Source of the DNA: Ostrinia nubilalis
Lineage: Eukaryota; Arthropoda; Insecta; Lepidoptera; Crambidae
NCBI RefSeq assembly: GCF_963855985.1
Contig: NC_087092.1
Coordinates: 2,418,001 to 2,482,000, forward strand
Direction: 5' to 3'
DNA: 64,000 nucleotides
Below are positions 33,588-43,878 of the stretch, piece after piece; position 1 is the first letter of the stretch; each line of letters opens with the position of its first letter. The notes below the pieces were generated by a model. The model made no database searches and had not been told where the DNA came from. It worked only from the letters and a program-made list of their open reading frames with translations. Both the position numbers and the translations under genes were made by a program.

Positions 33588-36500
33588 ATGGTGGTTACCC
33601 GGAGCCAAGACGGCAGGGAACCCGCGGAGGAGCAGCCGAGAACGCGACAAGCCACGCTGAGGCGAACGTTCGCGGAGCCGCCGCAATCACCTTCGACTGG
33701 ACCACTACGAGAAGAGGGTCAAGAAATGGAACCCCCGAGAGGAGAGGGGCAAGAAAGAGAACCCTCACGAACAGAGGTGCCAAGAACTGTGACCATACGT
33801 GCGCCATCAGTGAGGTCAACCTCAAGTGCGACCGCCAGGATAAGAGCAGCGGAGATCGCGGCAGCGGAACGGTTGGCTGCGATTAGAAAGAAGGAACTTG
33901 AACTCGAAGCGGACCTTATAAAGAAACGTTTGGCCGCCGAGATCGAAGACATTCAAGAAGAAGAGAGAGTTGCGAGCGAAACCGGCGACCACGCACACGA
34001 GCGGGTCGAAGGCTGGCTACGCGAGCAGCCGATTGCGACCGCGACAACTACGACGCGTGTTGAGGATACGGGAGCGCCACGGGGGGAGCCCCCCGATGAG
34101 GGGCGCTACTCAAGATCGCCGACGCGGACGCCTGCGCGGGAACGTCAAAGAAGCAGCGGGCGCGCTATCGAACAACTAGCAGAAGCCATCAGAGATATGG
34201 CTTATCGGCCGGGGAGACAGGAATTGCCAATATTCAGCGGAGCAGCAACGGAGTGGCTTCCGTTTAGAGCGGCAATCCGTGATTCCGGGATTTTAACGAA
34301 GGGAACACCGGCCGACAATCTAGCAAAGCTGCGGTCAAGTTTAAGGGGAGAGGCCAGAGAGGTCGTCGCGGCTCTACTTTACACTGCAGCAGATCCAGTA
34401 TTGATAGTGAGAACGCTAGACCAGTACTATGGAAGGCCAGAGCACATAATAGATCGTGCGCTGGAAGAGATCAGACATCTGCCGAAACCAGGAGCCGCAG
34501 CAATGGATCTCAACAAGTTCGCTATCAAGCTCCAGAATATCGTATCGATTATTCAAAACATCGATAACAGTGGATATTTGATGAACCCTATGTTGGCGAG
34601 GGATGTCATTGAGAAGCTCAATCCTCACACACGGACGAGGTGGTGTGACTTCGCAGCGGACAGGAAGCGGCCGGGGGAACCAGACATCGTAGCACTGTCT
34701 CGCTTTCTAATGGAAGAGGCGGACAAAGCGATGATGTACTCATATACGCCGATGGCCTCCGGTTCCGGAACACAAGCCTCAACTTCGAAGCCGCCAGTGA
34801 AGAAAAGTGCGCGAATATATAACGCGAGTGAAACGACCGCACGCAATGACAATAATGGACAAGTTAGTGACAATAAAAGACAAATAAAGTGCGTGTGTTG
34901 TGGTGGAGATCACGTAGTGCCAGACTGTGATCGGTTCAAAGACAAAAGTGATTCGGATCGGTGGGAACTGATAAGGAAGTGCCGATTGTGTTTCCTGTGC
35001 CTAGTGTCCACTCATAGACGGCAAAACTGCAAAGCCCGTCCCTGTGATCATTGTGCTAGACCTCATCACCACCTGCTGCACGCGGACCGGAGAACTACGC
35101 CTGTGCAGGAGACCGTCGTGACTGCGACCGCAACTACGGATCGGCAGGTACTTTTAAAGATGTGTCCGGTGTCTCTAGGAGAGGTAAGGACCTACGCCCT
35201 TCTGGACGAAGGCGCTACGGTCTCACTGATAGACGCTGACCTAGCGAAGTCGCTAACCAAGGGCGGGACGCCGAGGCCCATAACCATCAAGGGGGTCAAT
35301 GCGACAACGAAAGAAGAGGCCAGCCGCGAGGTACAGTTAAACATAAAGGGCCGGTTCGAGAATGAGGAGCACGAGCTGGTGTTGAGAACAATAAAGAACT
35401 TCGAGCTGACACCTCAGACAGTATCAGGCCGTGTATCGAAGTACCCGCACTTAAAGGACATAGAAGGTCTGACCTATGGAAAGGCGAAGCCACAGGTCCT
35501 AATAGGGGCCGATCATTGGGACTTGCTCGTGGCCACCGACGTGAGACGAGGAGCAAAGCACGAGCCAGCGGCAACTAGGACTCCGCTGGGATGGGTGGTC
35601 CATGGGATCCTGCCGTTCAGGATGATAAAGAAGAACGGTGGAACGGTGCTCCACATCGTGGACAACCTAGAGAAGATAGTGGCTTGGAATTTTGAAATGG
35701 AGGCGCTCGGTGTGGGTGTGAGGAAGGCCACCAAGCCCGCCGAGGAGAAGGCCGAATCAACGTTTAGAGAGACAGTGCGCAGAACGCCAGACGGGCGCAT
35801 CGAGGTAGGGTTAACCTGGAAAGAAGGAAATGTTACCCTACCTCCAAGCTACAAGGAGGCGCTGAAGAGACTCGTGAACCTCGAACGGCGGATGGACCGG
35901 AATCCGACATTTAAATCAAGTTACGAGCTGCAAATAAGAAGATTAATAGAGAAAGGATATGTGGAACCCGTGACACGACTAGAAGAAGAAAAGAGGTGGT
36001 TCCTTCCGCATTTCGCGACGGCAAATTTGAACAAACCAGAGAAGATACGCCTGGTTTTTGACGCTGCAGCTCAAAGCGACGGACGGTGCCTGAACGATTA
36101 TTTACTGGAGGGGCCTAACCGTCTAAATGACTTACCCGGCATCTTGTACCGCTTCCGAGAGGAAGAAGTGGCAGTTTCCGCTGACATCGCAGAAATGTTC
36201 TTACAAGTGCAGGTTCGAAAGGAAGACCGGCCTGCGCTGACTTTCCTGTGGCGGGGGGAGGATCGAACGAACCCGCCACAGCGATATCAGTTCAAGAGGT
36301 TAATATTTGGCGCAAACTGCTCCCCCTTTTTAGCACACAGTGCGCGAGACTATAACGCCGAATCTTTTAGAAAGGAGCACCCCAGAGCATATCGGGCCAT
36401 CACCCACTGTCACTACATGGATGATTATATAGATAGTTTTAAAACAGAAGAAGAGGCGAGTGAAGTCGCTGAAGAAGTCAACTCGGTACACGAAAGAGCG

Positions 36501-38924
36501 GGTTTCAACCTCAGGTGTTGGAGCAGCAATGCCACAGGAGTGCTAAAAACATTGCCGGTCGAAAAGCTAGCTCGAGAAGAGGATGTCATCTTAACAAATA
36601 GACCAGAGGCCCCCGACAAAACACTGGGCATGATCTGGCACCCTGCTACAGACCAGATAGGGTTCAACACAAGGATGGCACGGGTGCCAGCCGAGATCAA
36701 GGACGGGATGAAGATACCAACCAAGCGACAAACACTAAGTCTGGTAATGTCTCTCTATGACCCACTGGGACTAATTAGTCCGCACATACTGACTGGAAGA
36801 ATTATATTAAAAGATGTGTGGAAGTCAGAAATTGATTGGGACCAAGAACTGGATGCGCCTGAAGCCCAAGAAATAAAGATTTGGCTCGGCAGGCTCGACC
36901 AATTGGCGGAGATTAAAATCCAAAGGAAGTACGATAAATTGCGGGAAACGGAAGAGGGCGAACTACATATGTTTTGCGACGCGAGCGAGCAGGGTTATGC
37001 AGCAGTGGCATACGCGCGCTTCCCAAAGAAGAACGGAGGCGCCGGGGTGAGCCTGCTCGCCTCCAAGGCGAGAGTGTCGCCAAAGAAGACCCAGACTATC
37101 CCAAGGCTGGAGTTGCAGGCAGCAGTGATCGCAACCAGACTCGCGGTCTCCCTGAAGCGGGAGCATCGATTGCGGTTCAGCCGGACCTTCTATTGGACCG
37201 ATTCCAGCACCGTCCTGCATTGGATAAGGAATGGCGCCAAGCTGGAGCGACAGTACGTGCAAGTAAGGTTGGGAGAGATCCAAGAAGACTCCGAACCCCA
37301 AGAATGGCGCTGGGTCCCCACCGAAATGAATGTCGCCGACGAGGCGACCAGGAAGAAACTGGACGGGGAGGTCATAACGACGACTTGGCTCAACGGTCCC
37401 GAGTTTCTGAAAGACCCGGAGGCCTCATGGCCTGAACTGGAGGAGCGAGCGGTGCACACGGCGCAAGAGGAGCCACATGACACCCTCATAGACATGAGCA
37501 GATTCTCCAGCTATGAGAAACTTGTGAGGACGTTGGCGTATGTATTGCTCTTCATCCAAAGAGTGAAGACGAAGAGCAAAAGAGAACTGGACGTGCATCA
37601 CCTGGAAGGCGCGGAGAAGATCCTAACCATCATGGCGCAACAGGAGAGTTTCCCCAAGGAAGTAAAAGAATTGAGGACTGGAAAGCCGATTCCAAAGGAA
37701 AGTCGACTATTCGCGTTGGACCCTGCGATGCACGAGGGCATCATCAGGATGAGGGGTCGCATACAAAGAGCAGCAGTCGACGAGGATGTGAAAAGGCCGA
37801 TCATCCTAGACAGAAGGCATCAGCTGACGAAGTTGCTGGTGAAACATTACCACGAGCGGGCTCTCCATGCAAACAATGAGAGAGTCGTGAACGAGTTGCG
37901 GCAAAAGTACGCAATACTGGGGCTGAGAACGGTGGTTCGCTCAGCGGCACACTCGTGCCAGCTTTGTCGAATAAGGAAGGCGACACCGCAGCAGCCAATA
38001 ACTGGAGACCTACCTGATTCCCGACTGAAAGACTTTCAGCGGGCCTTCACTCACTGCGGAGTGGACTACTTCGGCCCGATGCTAGTGAAGATCGGGCGCC
38101 GTCGAGAGAAGAGGTGGGGTGCACTCTTCACGTGCCTCACCACGCGAGCAGTGCACATTGAGTTGGTACCTTCCCTGAGCACCGACTCTGCAATCATGGC
38201 GTTGCGCCGGATGGCGGCGCGACGAGGATGGCCGGCAGTGATCTGGTCCGACAATGGGACCAACTTCAGGGGCGCGGACCAGGAACTGCGAGCAGCGTTC
38301 AAGGAGTGGCTGCCGGAGCTGAAGGATGCGGCTCTCACACAGAGGGTCCGATGGCAGTTCATCCCACCAGGCGCTCCGCACCAGGGCGGTGCGTGGGAGC
38401 GTCTGGTCAGGAGCATCAAGGTGGCATTGGCCGCCACGCTGCGCGAGCGGGTACCGAGCGAAGAGGTACTCGCCACATTGCTGAGTGAGGCTGAGCATTC
38501 AGTCAATTCTCGCCCACTCACCCACGTCTCGGTTGATCCGCGAGATCCCGAGGCCCTCACCCCTAACCACTTTCTGTTGGGGACATCATCGGGTCTACCC
38601 CTAACGGGCCCGACAAGCGCTGACGAGAAGAGGCTTTGGCGCGCGACGCAAGCGCTTGCCGACGCCTTCTGGAGGAGATGGTTGCGCGAGTACCTCCCTA
38701 CCCTGGTACCGCGCGGCCAATCGCAGAACCAGCAGCGACAACTAGCCCCTGGCGACCTTGTGGTCGTTGTGGACCACGCCCTACCCCGAAACACGTGGCC
38801 GCGAGGCGTCGTGGAGCGAGTTTGGCCGGGGCCTGACGGAGCAGTACGAGTGGCGGAGATCCGGACCAAGGGCGGCGTCTTCCGACGCCCCGTGACTCGG
38901 CTCGCCGTGCTGAGGATGGAGTAG
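33588..38924 (+). CDS. BEL/Pao Gag-Pol polyprotein, intact
   Basis: The ATG at 33588 (MVVTRSQDG...) gives 1778 residues; the same frame is open to a TTG at 33537. Domains in order: charged coiled-coil-like Gag N-terminus; DUF1759-type Gag core (LPIFSGAATEWLPFRAAIRD, about 210); Cys/His knuckles (CVCCGGDHVVPDC, about 434); aspartic protease with LLDEGATVSLID (about 538); reverse transcriptase with SADIAEMFLQV, FGANCSPFLA and HYMDDY (about 942); RNase H (FCDASEQGYAA, about 1129; YWTDSSTVLHWI); integrase zinc region (HYHERALH...CQLC); D-D-E core (GVDYFGP about 1491, SDNGTNF about 1554, GGAWERL about 1601); C-terminal DUF5641-like region (LWRATQALADAFWRRWLREY). All catalytic motifs are present and there is no stop or frameshift, so the copy could be autonomous. 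The protease has D-E-G where D-S-G or D-T-G is most common. Confidence 0.95.
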   Translation: MVVTRSQDGREPAEEQPRTRQATLRRTFAEPPQSPSTGPLREEGQEMEPPRGEGQEREPSRTEVPRTVTIRAPSVRSTSSATARIRAAEIAAAERLAAIRKKELELEADLIKKRLAAEIEDIQEEERVASETGDHAHERVEGWLREQPIATATTTTRVEDTGAPRGEPPDEGRYSRSPTRTPARERQRSSGRAIEQLAEAIRDMAYRPGRQELPIFSGAATEWLPFRAAIRDSGILTKGTPADNLAKLRSSLRGEAREVVAALLYTAADPVLIVRTLDQYYGRPEHIIDRALEEIRHLPKPGAAAMDLNKFAIKLQNIVSIIQNIDNSGYLMNPMLARDVIEKLNPHTRTRWCDFAADRKRPGEPDIVALSRFLMEEADKAMMYSYTPMASGSGTQASTSKPPVKKSARIYNASETTARNDNNGQVSDNKRQIKCVCCGGDHVVPDCDRFKDKSDSDRWELIRKCRLCFLCLVSTHRRQNCKARPCDHCARPHHHLLHADRRTTPVQETVVTATATTDRQVLLKMCPVSLGEVRTYALLDEGATVSLIDADLAKSLTKGGTPRPITIKGVNATTKEEASREVQLNIKGRFENEEHELVLRTIKNFELTPQTVSGRVSKYPHLKDIEGLTYGKAKPQVLIGADHWDLLVATDVRRGAKHEPAATRTPLGWVVHGILPFRMIKKNGGTVLHIVDNLEKIVAWNFEMEALGVGVRKATKPAEEKAESTFRETVRRTPDGRIEVGLTWKEGNVTLPPSYKEALKRLVNLERRMDRNPTFKSSYELQIRRLIEKGYVEPVTRLEEEKRWFLPHFATANLNKPEKIRLVFDAAAQSDGRCLNDYLLEGPNRLNDLPGILYRFREEEVAVSADIAEMFLQVQVRKEDRPALTFLWRGEDRTNPPQRYQFKRLIFGANCSPFLAHSARDYNAESFRKEHPRAYRAITHCHYMDDYIDSFKTEEEASEVAEEVNSVHERAGFNLRCWSSNATGVLKTLPVEKLAREEDVILTNRPEAPDKTLGMIWHPATDQIGFNTRMARVPAEIKDGMKIPTKRQTLSLVMSLYDPLGLISPHILTGRIILKDVWKSEIDWDQELDAPEAQEIKIWLGRLDQLAEIKIQRKYDKLRETEEGELHMFCDASEQGYAAVAYARFPKKNGGAGVSLLASKARVSPKKTQTIPRLELQAAVIATRLAVSLKREHRLRFSRTFYWTDSSTVLHWIRNGAKLERQYVQVRLGEIQEDSEPQEWRWVPTEMNVADEATRKKLDGEVITTTWLNGPEFLKDPEASWPELEERAVHTAQEEPHDTLIDMSRFSSYEKLVRTLAYVLLFIQRVKTKSKRELDVHHLEGAEKILTIMAQQESFPKEVKELRTGKPIPKESRLFALDPAMHEGIIRMRGRIQRAAVDEDVKRPIILDRRHQLTKLLVKHYHERALHANNERVVNELRQKYAILGLRTVVRSAAHSCQLCRIRKATPQQPITGDLPDSRLKDFQRAFTHCGVDYFGPMLVKIGRRREKRWGALFTCLTTRAVHIELVPSLSTDSAIMALRRMAARRGWPAVIWSDNGTNFRGADQELRAAFKEWLPELKDAALTQRVRWQFIPPGAPHQGGAWERLVRSIKVALAATLRERVPSEEVLATLLSEAEHSVNSRPLTHVSVDPRDPEALTPNHFLLGTSSGLPLTGPTSADEKRLWRATQALADAFWRRWLREYLPTLVPRGQSQNQQRQLAPGDLVVVVDHALPRNTWPRGVVERVWPGPDGAVRVAEIRTKGGVFRRPVTRLAVLRME

Positions 38925-38943
38925 GCGGCGCCGGGAGCTTCGC

Positions 38944-38955
38944 CGGGGGGAGAAC
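38944..38955 (+). promoter_or_regulatory. Polypurine tract of BEL element
   Basis: The purine-rich run CGGGGGGAGAAC directly precedes the right LTR, in the position of the plus-strand primer. Confidence 0.75.
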
Positions 38956-39863
38956 TGTTGGGGACGACTCGCCGAGAAGGAGGAAATCGGCGAAATAGTG
39001 GCGCGAACGAATGCGTACACCGTTGCGCGTAAACTGTAAATGTGTATGTTTTGTATGTTAATTATTGAATATTTAAGGTTTTAACATGTATTTGATGGTC
39101 TCTGTAATAATATTAAATAGCTTGATATATAATTTATGGAAATAATAACCGTTTATGTAAGTTACGTAAGTAAAGATGGAAAATGATGAATAATTCTTTA
39201 TAGAAGATGTAATTTACTAAGGGCTAAGTTAAATTGTAATATATAAGGAAAGACGAAACCTATGTACTACTTTTTACATGAAAATAATAAAGAGGACACC
39301 TATTAATTAAGGAAAATAGATAATTAAGAATAAGAAGATAGGGAATCGCTTAGGAGTGAGCGAGATAGGCATGTGAGCGCTCACGGACGCGTCTGTCTGA
39401 GAGGGAGGGTTTGAAAGAGAGATAGCCTACATTCGGGCATGGCGATTGGTGTAGATTAAGGGCGATTGCCGCGACTAAACCCTCGCTCTCAGACAAGACA
39501 TAAGAAGCGCGCCTCGAGCCCAAAAGGTCAGTTCGTCAGTTCAGTTCGTGAATCCAGTCAGTCCAGTGCAGAGGAATCGGAATAAGTGCGAGTCGAGCTA
39601 AGCTCCTCCTAAACGCGACGCGGTTGCCCTATTCGAACGGGCAAAGTGTAGTGTAGTTCTAGACTTAAGGACAGGACCTACATAGTGTTAAGTGAAGATT
39701 TGTGAATTTGTGAAGTGATAAAAGAAGCCATACAGTCCATTGTTTTATTATTTAGAAGCTATCGATGAACGGTTGGCGGTTCGAGCTCCGCCGATCAGAC
39801 CCAGTGCACGCACCGTCACACCGAGCGGCTACTTCAGATCCCAACAGTGGGCGGTCGTGCACA
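38956..39863 (+). repeat. 3' LTR of BEL/Pao element
   Basis: 908 bp, apparently identical to the 5' LTR except for C at 39729 (T at 33210). Followed by ATAAT at 39864-39868, the target duplication. Confidence 0.93.
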
Positions 39864-39868
39864 ATAAT

Positions 39869-40690
39869 ATATTACATAAATTACTGTAAAGCAGATATGA
39901 TGACTATATCATCTCTTCCAATATTACTTGTCAATGTGTCTAAACTTGGTAGAATATCACAGCTTCTTGCTTGCGGCTTGATTAAACTTGAAATTTTGTA
40001 TAAGTCATTCCATTTTCCTTTTCGGGAATCGAGCAATTTATAGCAAATCCGCGTAGATATTGGTCTCCAAAAATATGTATGCTTTTCTTGCATTGCAAAG
40101 TACTATTTTCTTTCACCAATACATCATCTTCACTGGCTGACGCTTCCTTGATAAGTTTTTCCGGTAATTCCATATTCAATCCTTCAAGACTTTCATTGAT
40201 CGCAAATGAAATCATTGACTTAGATTGATTCGATTTTCGTTTCTTTCGAGGTTTTCGGTTTGAGTTACAGACTTGATTTAAGTTATTTATCTTTATTTCC
40301 TTTTCAGCTAGTTCCTTCAAAAGATTCGAATTTCTATTACTAATTTTTCAATTTCTCTTTCAGCTATATCTAATTTCGTTTGCATTCTTAACATTTTTTC
40401 CTTCATTTCGTCCAAATCTTCTGCTCTAATACATGACAATTCCGGGCAGCTTCTATTTAATTTCTCCTCTTGTGTATTTGAATACATGTCATCCTCATCT
40501 TCATCATCCGATAAGGTTTCAGCTAACGATTCAAATGAGTTAGTTGTTGTTATGTTTACGGTCTGTTTCTTTCTCAGTGTAACTTTGTCCATGATGGGAG
40601 TCGAGACCATCATTGCAGTGCTCGAGGAAGGTTTTGGACAAAGAAGACATTTCCACCGCCTTTTGTGTTCGTCGTTCATAATAAAAAATC
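39869..40690 (-). pseudogene. LINE ORF1, N-terminal part (PHD end + esterase-like)
   Basis: On the minus strand from about 40680 the frame reads MNDEHKRRWKCLLCPKPSSS, like the last Cys pair of the PHD-type zinc finger in lepidopteran CR1-like ORF1 proteins. A heptad-rich region follows (LDEMKEKMLRMQTKLDIAER). A one-step frame change near 40318 leads to a basic linker and IHIFGDQYLRGFAI, similar to block I (G-D-S) of SGNH/GDSL hydrolases but with Gln in place of the nucleophile Ser. RDDIVIISALQ follows at about 39885, then the BEL insertion. Only the end of the PHD finger remains, so the copy is 5' truncated. The Ser-to-Gln change and the frameshifts suggest that it was already dead before BEL inserted. 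Confidence 0.65.
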
Positions 40691-41085
40691 GTTTTTCTGC
40701 TCCAGCGTGTTGGTTGTTTCTGCTCCAGTTGTGTATTCATTAATACCAAAAGAAAGAAGAAAATCCTTAACCCATTTTCTCCTCAATAAAATTCTCTCTC
40801 TTCTCTTAAATTGCCTATTAGTAAAACTATTTCAAAGAACCGTAACACCTCCCACGTTACTTGGTTAGTATTCCACACCAGAAATATCACCATAGTTGCG
40901 CCACACCTGTGATGCAAATGCACTTTCTGCATGCATGGGAAGTATGGTGCTAATGTTAAACACCTTACATAAGTGTGGCACAGACTGCTTGGCTGTGCCG
41001 TGCCTGGTTGTACTAAAGAAATCTAGGTCCGCACCTAGATTTTTTGTCCCATTTTTGTATTTTCTGTAAAAAAGTATATAATAAA
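40691..41085. other. No gene seen
   Basis: Intergenic sequence between the CR1-like LINE and the next Helitron-like element. The beginning may include more of the LINE 5' end, but I cannot delimit it. Confidence 0.35.
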
Positions 41086-41204
41086 TCTATACTTATAATA
41101 AATCTGTAGAGAGGTCAATTCTGTACATGAAATATATTTTCAAAATAACTATCAGGGGGTGATTAGTGATCGATACTGATGCCAAAAATGCAATCAGTAA
41201 ATTT

Positions 41205-41249
<45 letters not shown>

Positions 41250-42413
41250 ATGTTCCTTATAGAAACAAAAACTACTCGACGGATTTTAAAGAAACTTGGT
41301 ACAATTATTCTTCATACTCCTGGGCAGGTTATAGGATACTTAAGAATTCCCACGGGAACGGGAATTAGCGGGAAAATCTTTTTGTATAAAAAATCTAAAC
41401 CGCTTAAGTTAGACGCTTGAAATTTGGCATGCTACCTGCATTACCTTAGTAAACTTAAAGCTTAGTTACAACAGGATATTGCAAAATTTCCACGGGAACG
41501 GGAGTTAGCGGGAAAAAACATTTGTATGAAAAATCTAAACCACTTAAGTTAGACGCTTGAAATTTGGCATGCAGGTACCTTAGTAAACTTATAGCTTAGT
41601 TACAACAGGATATTGCAAAATTCCCACGGGAACGGGAGTTAGCGGGAAAAACATTTGTATGAAAAAATCTAAACCGCGTAAGATAGACTCTTGAAATGTG
41701 GCATGCAAGTACCTTAGTAAACTTAAAGCTTAGTTACAACAGGATATTGCAAAATTCCCACGGGAACGGGAGTTAGCGGGAAAAAACATTTGTATGAAAA
41801 AATCTAAACCGCGTAAGATAGACGCTTGAAATTTGGCATGCAGGTACCTTAGTAAACTTAAAGCTTAGTTACAACAGGATATTGCAAAATTCCTACGGGA
41901 ACGGGAGTTAGCGGGAAAAAACATTTGTATGTAAAAATCTAAACCGCGTAAGATAGACTCTTGAAATTTGGCATGCAGGTATCTTAGTAAACTTATAGCT
42001 TAGTTGCAACAGGATATTGCAAAATTCCCACGGAAACGGGAGTTAGCGGGATAAACATTTGTATGAAAAAATCTAAACCGCGTAAGATAGACTCTTGAAA
42101 TGTGGCATGCAAGTACCTTAGTAAACTTAAAGCTTAGTTACAACATGATATTGCAAAATTCCCACGGGAACGGGAGTTAGCGGGAAAAAACATTTGTATG
42201 AAAAAATCTAAACCGCGTAAGATAGACCCTTGAAATTTGGCATGCAGGTGCCTTAGTAAACTTAAAGCTTAGTTACAACAGGATATTGCAAAATTCCCAT
42301 GGGAACGGGAGTAAGCGGGAAAAAAAATTGTATGAAAAAATCTGAACCGCGTAAGATAGATGAAAGGGGGGTAAAACGAGATCCACGCGTACGAAGTCGC
42401 GGGCGGCCGCTAG
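41086..42413 (+). mobile_element. Helitron-like element with minisatellite core
   Basis: Begins TCTATACTTATAATAAATCT and ends with the hairpin-type sequence GAAGTCGCGGGCGGCCGCTAG (CTAG at 42410-42413). A (TCTG)n tract lies at 41208-41247, followed by ACTACTCGACGGATTTTA. The interior is eight tandem units of about 135 bp. Two shorter relatives lie at 56287 and 56695. 5' TC and 3' hairpin plus CTAG fit a non-autonomous Helitron; no Rep/helicase gene is present. Confidence 0.65.
41351..42360 (+). repeat. Tandem repeat, ~8 units of ~135 bp
   Basis: The landmark CACGGGAACGGGAGTTAGCG (with small changes) falls at about 41351, 41491, 41625, 41759, 41894, 42029, 42163 and 42299. Each unit also has AAATCTAAACCGCGTAAGAT and AGCTTAGTTACAACAGGATA. 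Neighbouring units are very similar, indicating recent expansion. The elements at 56287 and 56695 have only about two units. Confidence 0.9.
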
Positions 42414-42419
42414 TAAATG

Positions 42420-42682
42420 AATAAATAAATATCCTTAGACATTTTACACTGCGCTTCTAGTCCCAAACTAAGCAAAGCTTGTACTATGGGTACTAGACAA
42501 CGGATTTAAACATACTTAAATACTTTTTTTTTTGTAAATACATACTTATTATACATAGAAAACACCCAGTCCAATACAAACAAATATGTTCATACACATA
42601 AATGTTTGTACTGTGCGGGAATCGAACCCGCTACCTCCGGAATAGTAGTCCGTTTCGAACCACTACACCAAACGGCCGACTA
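42420..42682 (-). mobile_element. tRNA-derived SINE
   Basis: On the minus strand from 42682: GGCCGTTTGGTGTAGTGGTT (A-box region), an anticodon-loop-like segment, and GGTAGCGGGTTCGATTCCCGC (B box), then the tRNA-unrelated body ending in AAGCTTTGCTTAGTTTGGGA and an AT-rich tail (AAATGAATAAATAAATAT complement). The body is one I recognise as common in Lepidoptera. It lies immediately next to the CTAG end of the Helitron-like element. Confidence 0.75.
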
Positions 42683-42970
42683 AAGTAACTATTTATGTGT
42701 CACAGAGTGTTCCTATGGCTACTGAGTTGGATTGTTACTTATACGTACTAAGTACTATAAAATTCTTAAACTATAACTTAGGTACACAAGGAAGAAAATA
42801 TTTTTTAGTTCATAGTTGCTATGCTATTTACAACGAATCAAATAATAACCCTTCTCTGACATTTTTCCATGCGTAATCTTGATCATAAATACTCAGTACA
42901 GACGTCACTGTATTTGGAACCATTTAAAGAAACTTGCGCGTGCGCACTGCACTCAGAACATCAGATACTA

Positions 42971-43189
42971 TCTATACTAATATTATAAATGCGAAAGTAT
43001 CTCTGTCTGTCTTGCTTTCATGCCTAAACTACTGAACCGATTTTGATGAAATTTGGCATAGAGATAGTGTGAGTCCCGGGAAACCACACAGGGTAGTTTT
43101 AATCCCGGTTTTTGAAACAGGGATGCGCGTGATAATTTTTGTGTGACAGAGAAAATTCCACGCGTGTGAAGCCGTGGGCGGAAAGCGAA
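42971..43189 (+). mobile_element. Helitron-like element
   Basis: 5' TCTATACTAATATTATAAAT, then GCGAAAGTATCTCTGTCTGTC, CCGATTTTGATGAAATTTGGC, and a 3' hairpin region CACGCGTGTGAAGCCGTGGGC plus GGAAAGCGAA (CTAG lost). About 219 bp. Confidence 0.6.
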
Positions 43190-43513
43190 TTTGAATAACA
43201 AAAAGTTAGTTAGTTTGTTGAGTGAGTTTGAGTTGCAAAATCAGAAAGCTGGCCGTAAACTTAATAGACATTCAATATCTTGTTTAAATTCCAATAGATT
43301 ATAATCAGTCGGTTTCTCTCATGCGATCAAGACTGGGAGTCAATTCTAATACAATTTCGTGATTTCTGACTTACCCGGTTCTGTCACTTTGCCTAGCAAT
43401 TTGAGTAAAATTAACTGATAGGTAGAGCAAATATTAACTCAATAATTTACGGTAAGAAGCTCATATTGACCTATTTTGCTAACTAGCAGGTTTCCAGGGT
43501 GTAGAGTGATTAA

Positions 43514-43626
43514 TGCTCGTTTTCACCATCAATCCCTAATTTTAAGTGACCCCTATGGTAACACAACAGGAATTTTGTTGCTATAGCGGTCACTTAAAAA
43601 TTTGGGATTGATTTTGAAAACTGGCA
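43514..43626. mobile_element. PIF/Harbinger-type MITE, family B copy
   Basis: TGCTCGTTTTC to GAAAACTGGCA, flanked by TAA on both sides (43511-43513, 43627-43629). The interior is inverted relative to the copy at 1529, as shown by CACAACAGGAATTTTGTTG. Confidence 0.75.
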
Positions 43627-43878
43627 TAAGTTGTCATAAGCCCTTTAACATAACTGCTCGAAGCGACAACCTTTTTTACGTATCTTTAGATGTAGGCGAA
43701 GGCGATAATTGAATGAAGCCTTTATGGGCGCCGCCCGCGCAGGTCACGTGACCAGGTTGGAGGCCGATCGGCTTCGTTTGGCTTGTGCAACTTGATGGGA
43801 AAAGAGAAGAAAGCCTTTGTAGAGTCAACTTTACGCCGACTCAATCCTATTAATAAGCACGTATCGAATTTTGTTTAA

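Larger units (their letters stand above)
32437..39863 (+). mobile_element. Full-length BEL/Pao LTR retrotransposon
   Basis: 7427 bp: left LTR 32437-33344, primer site, leader with a short-unit repeat, one Gag-Pol frame, purine tract and right LTR 38956-39863. The LTRs start TGTTGGGG and end GTGCACA. Comparing them by eye I find one difference (T at 33210, C at 39729), and each is exactly 908 bp, so the insertion is very recent. The flanks carry ATAAT duplicated. No envelope-like frame follows pol. The coding part is clearly GC-richer than the surrounding DNA. Confidence 0.95.
30376..40690 (-). mobile_element. CR1-like LINE, deleted, split by BEL insertion
   Basis: The minus-strand element runs from about 40690 (5', truncated) to about 30376 (3' end, GTCAAAGTCAAAATTTC, a TTTGAC-type tail typical of lepidopteran LINEs of this group). 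It consists of ORF1 (40690-39869 plus 32436-31908), the first part of an ORF2 endonuclease, a deletion, then the second half of the reverse transcriptase (31795-30650). A (TCATAA)n run lies in the 3' untranslated part near 30488-30515. The BEL/Pao element at 32437-39863 is inserted in ORF1 with duplication of ATAAT. Confidence 0.75.

Noticed and set aside
37190..37495. Envelope-like or accessory gene within the BEL element
   Set aside because: Short antisense frames only; there is no signal peptide, membrane segment or frame after pol, so nothing supports an env gene or a virus.
38066..38869. 267-codon open frame antisense to the BEL integrase
   Set aside because: It is a shadow of the GC-rich Gag-Pol frame; it has no domain signature and lies in a young mobile element.
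41351..42360. CRISPR-like array
   Set aside because: The whole ~135-bp unit repeats without unique spacers, there are no cas genes, and the context is a eukaryotic transposon.
42600..42682. Functional tRNA gene suggested by intact A- and B-box-like words
   Set aside because: It continues into a SINE body and AT-rich tail and the acceptor stem does not close; it is a tRNA-derived SINE head.
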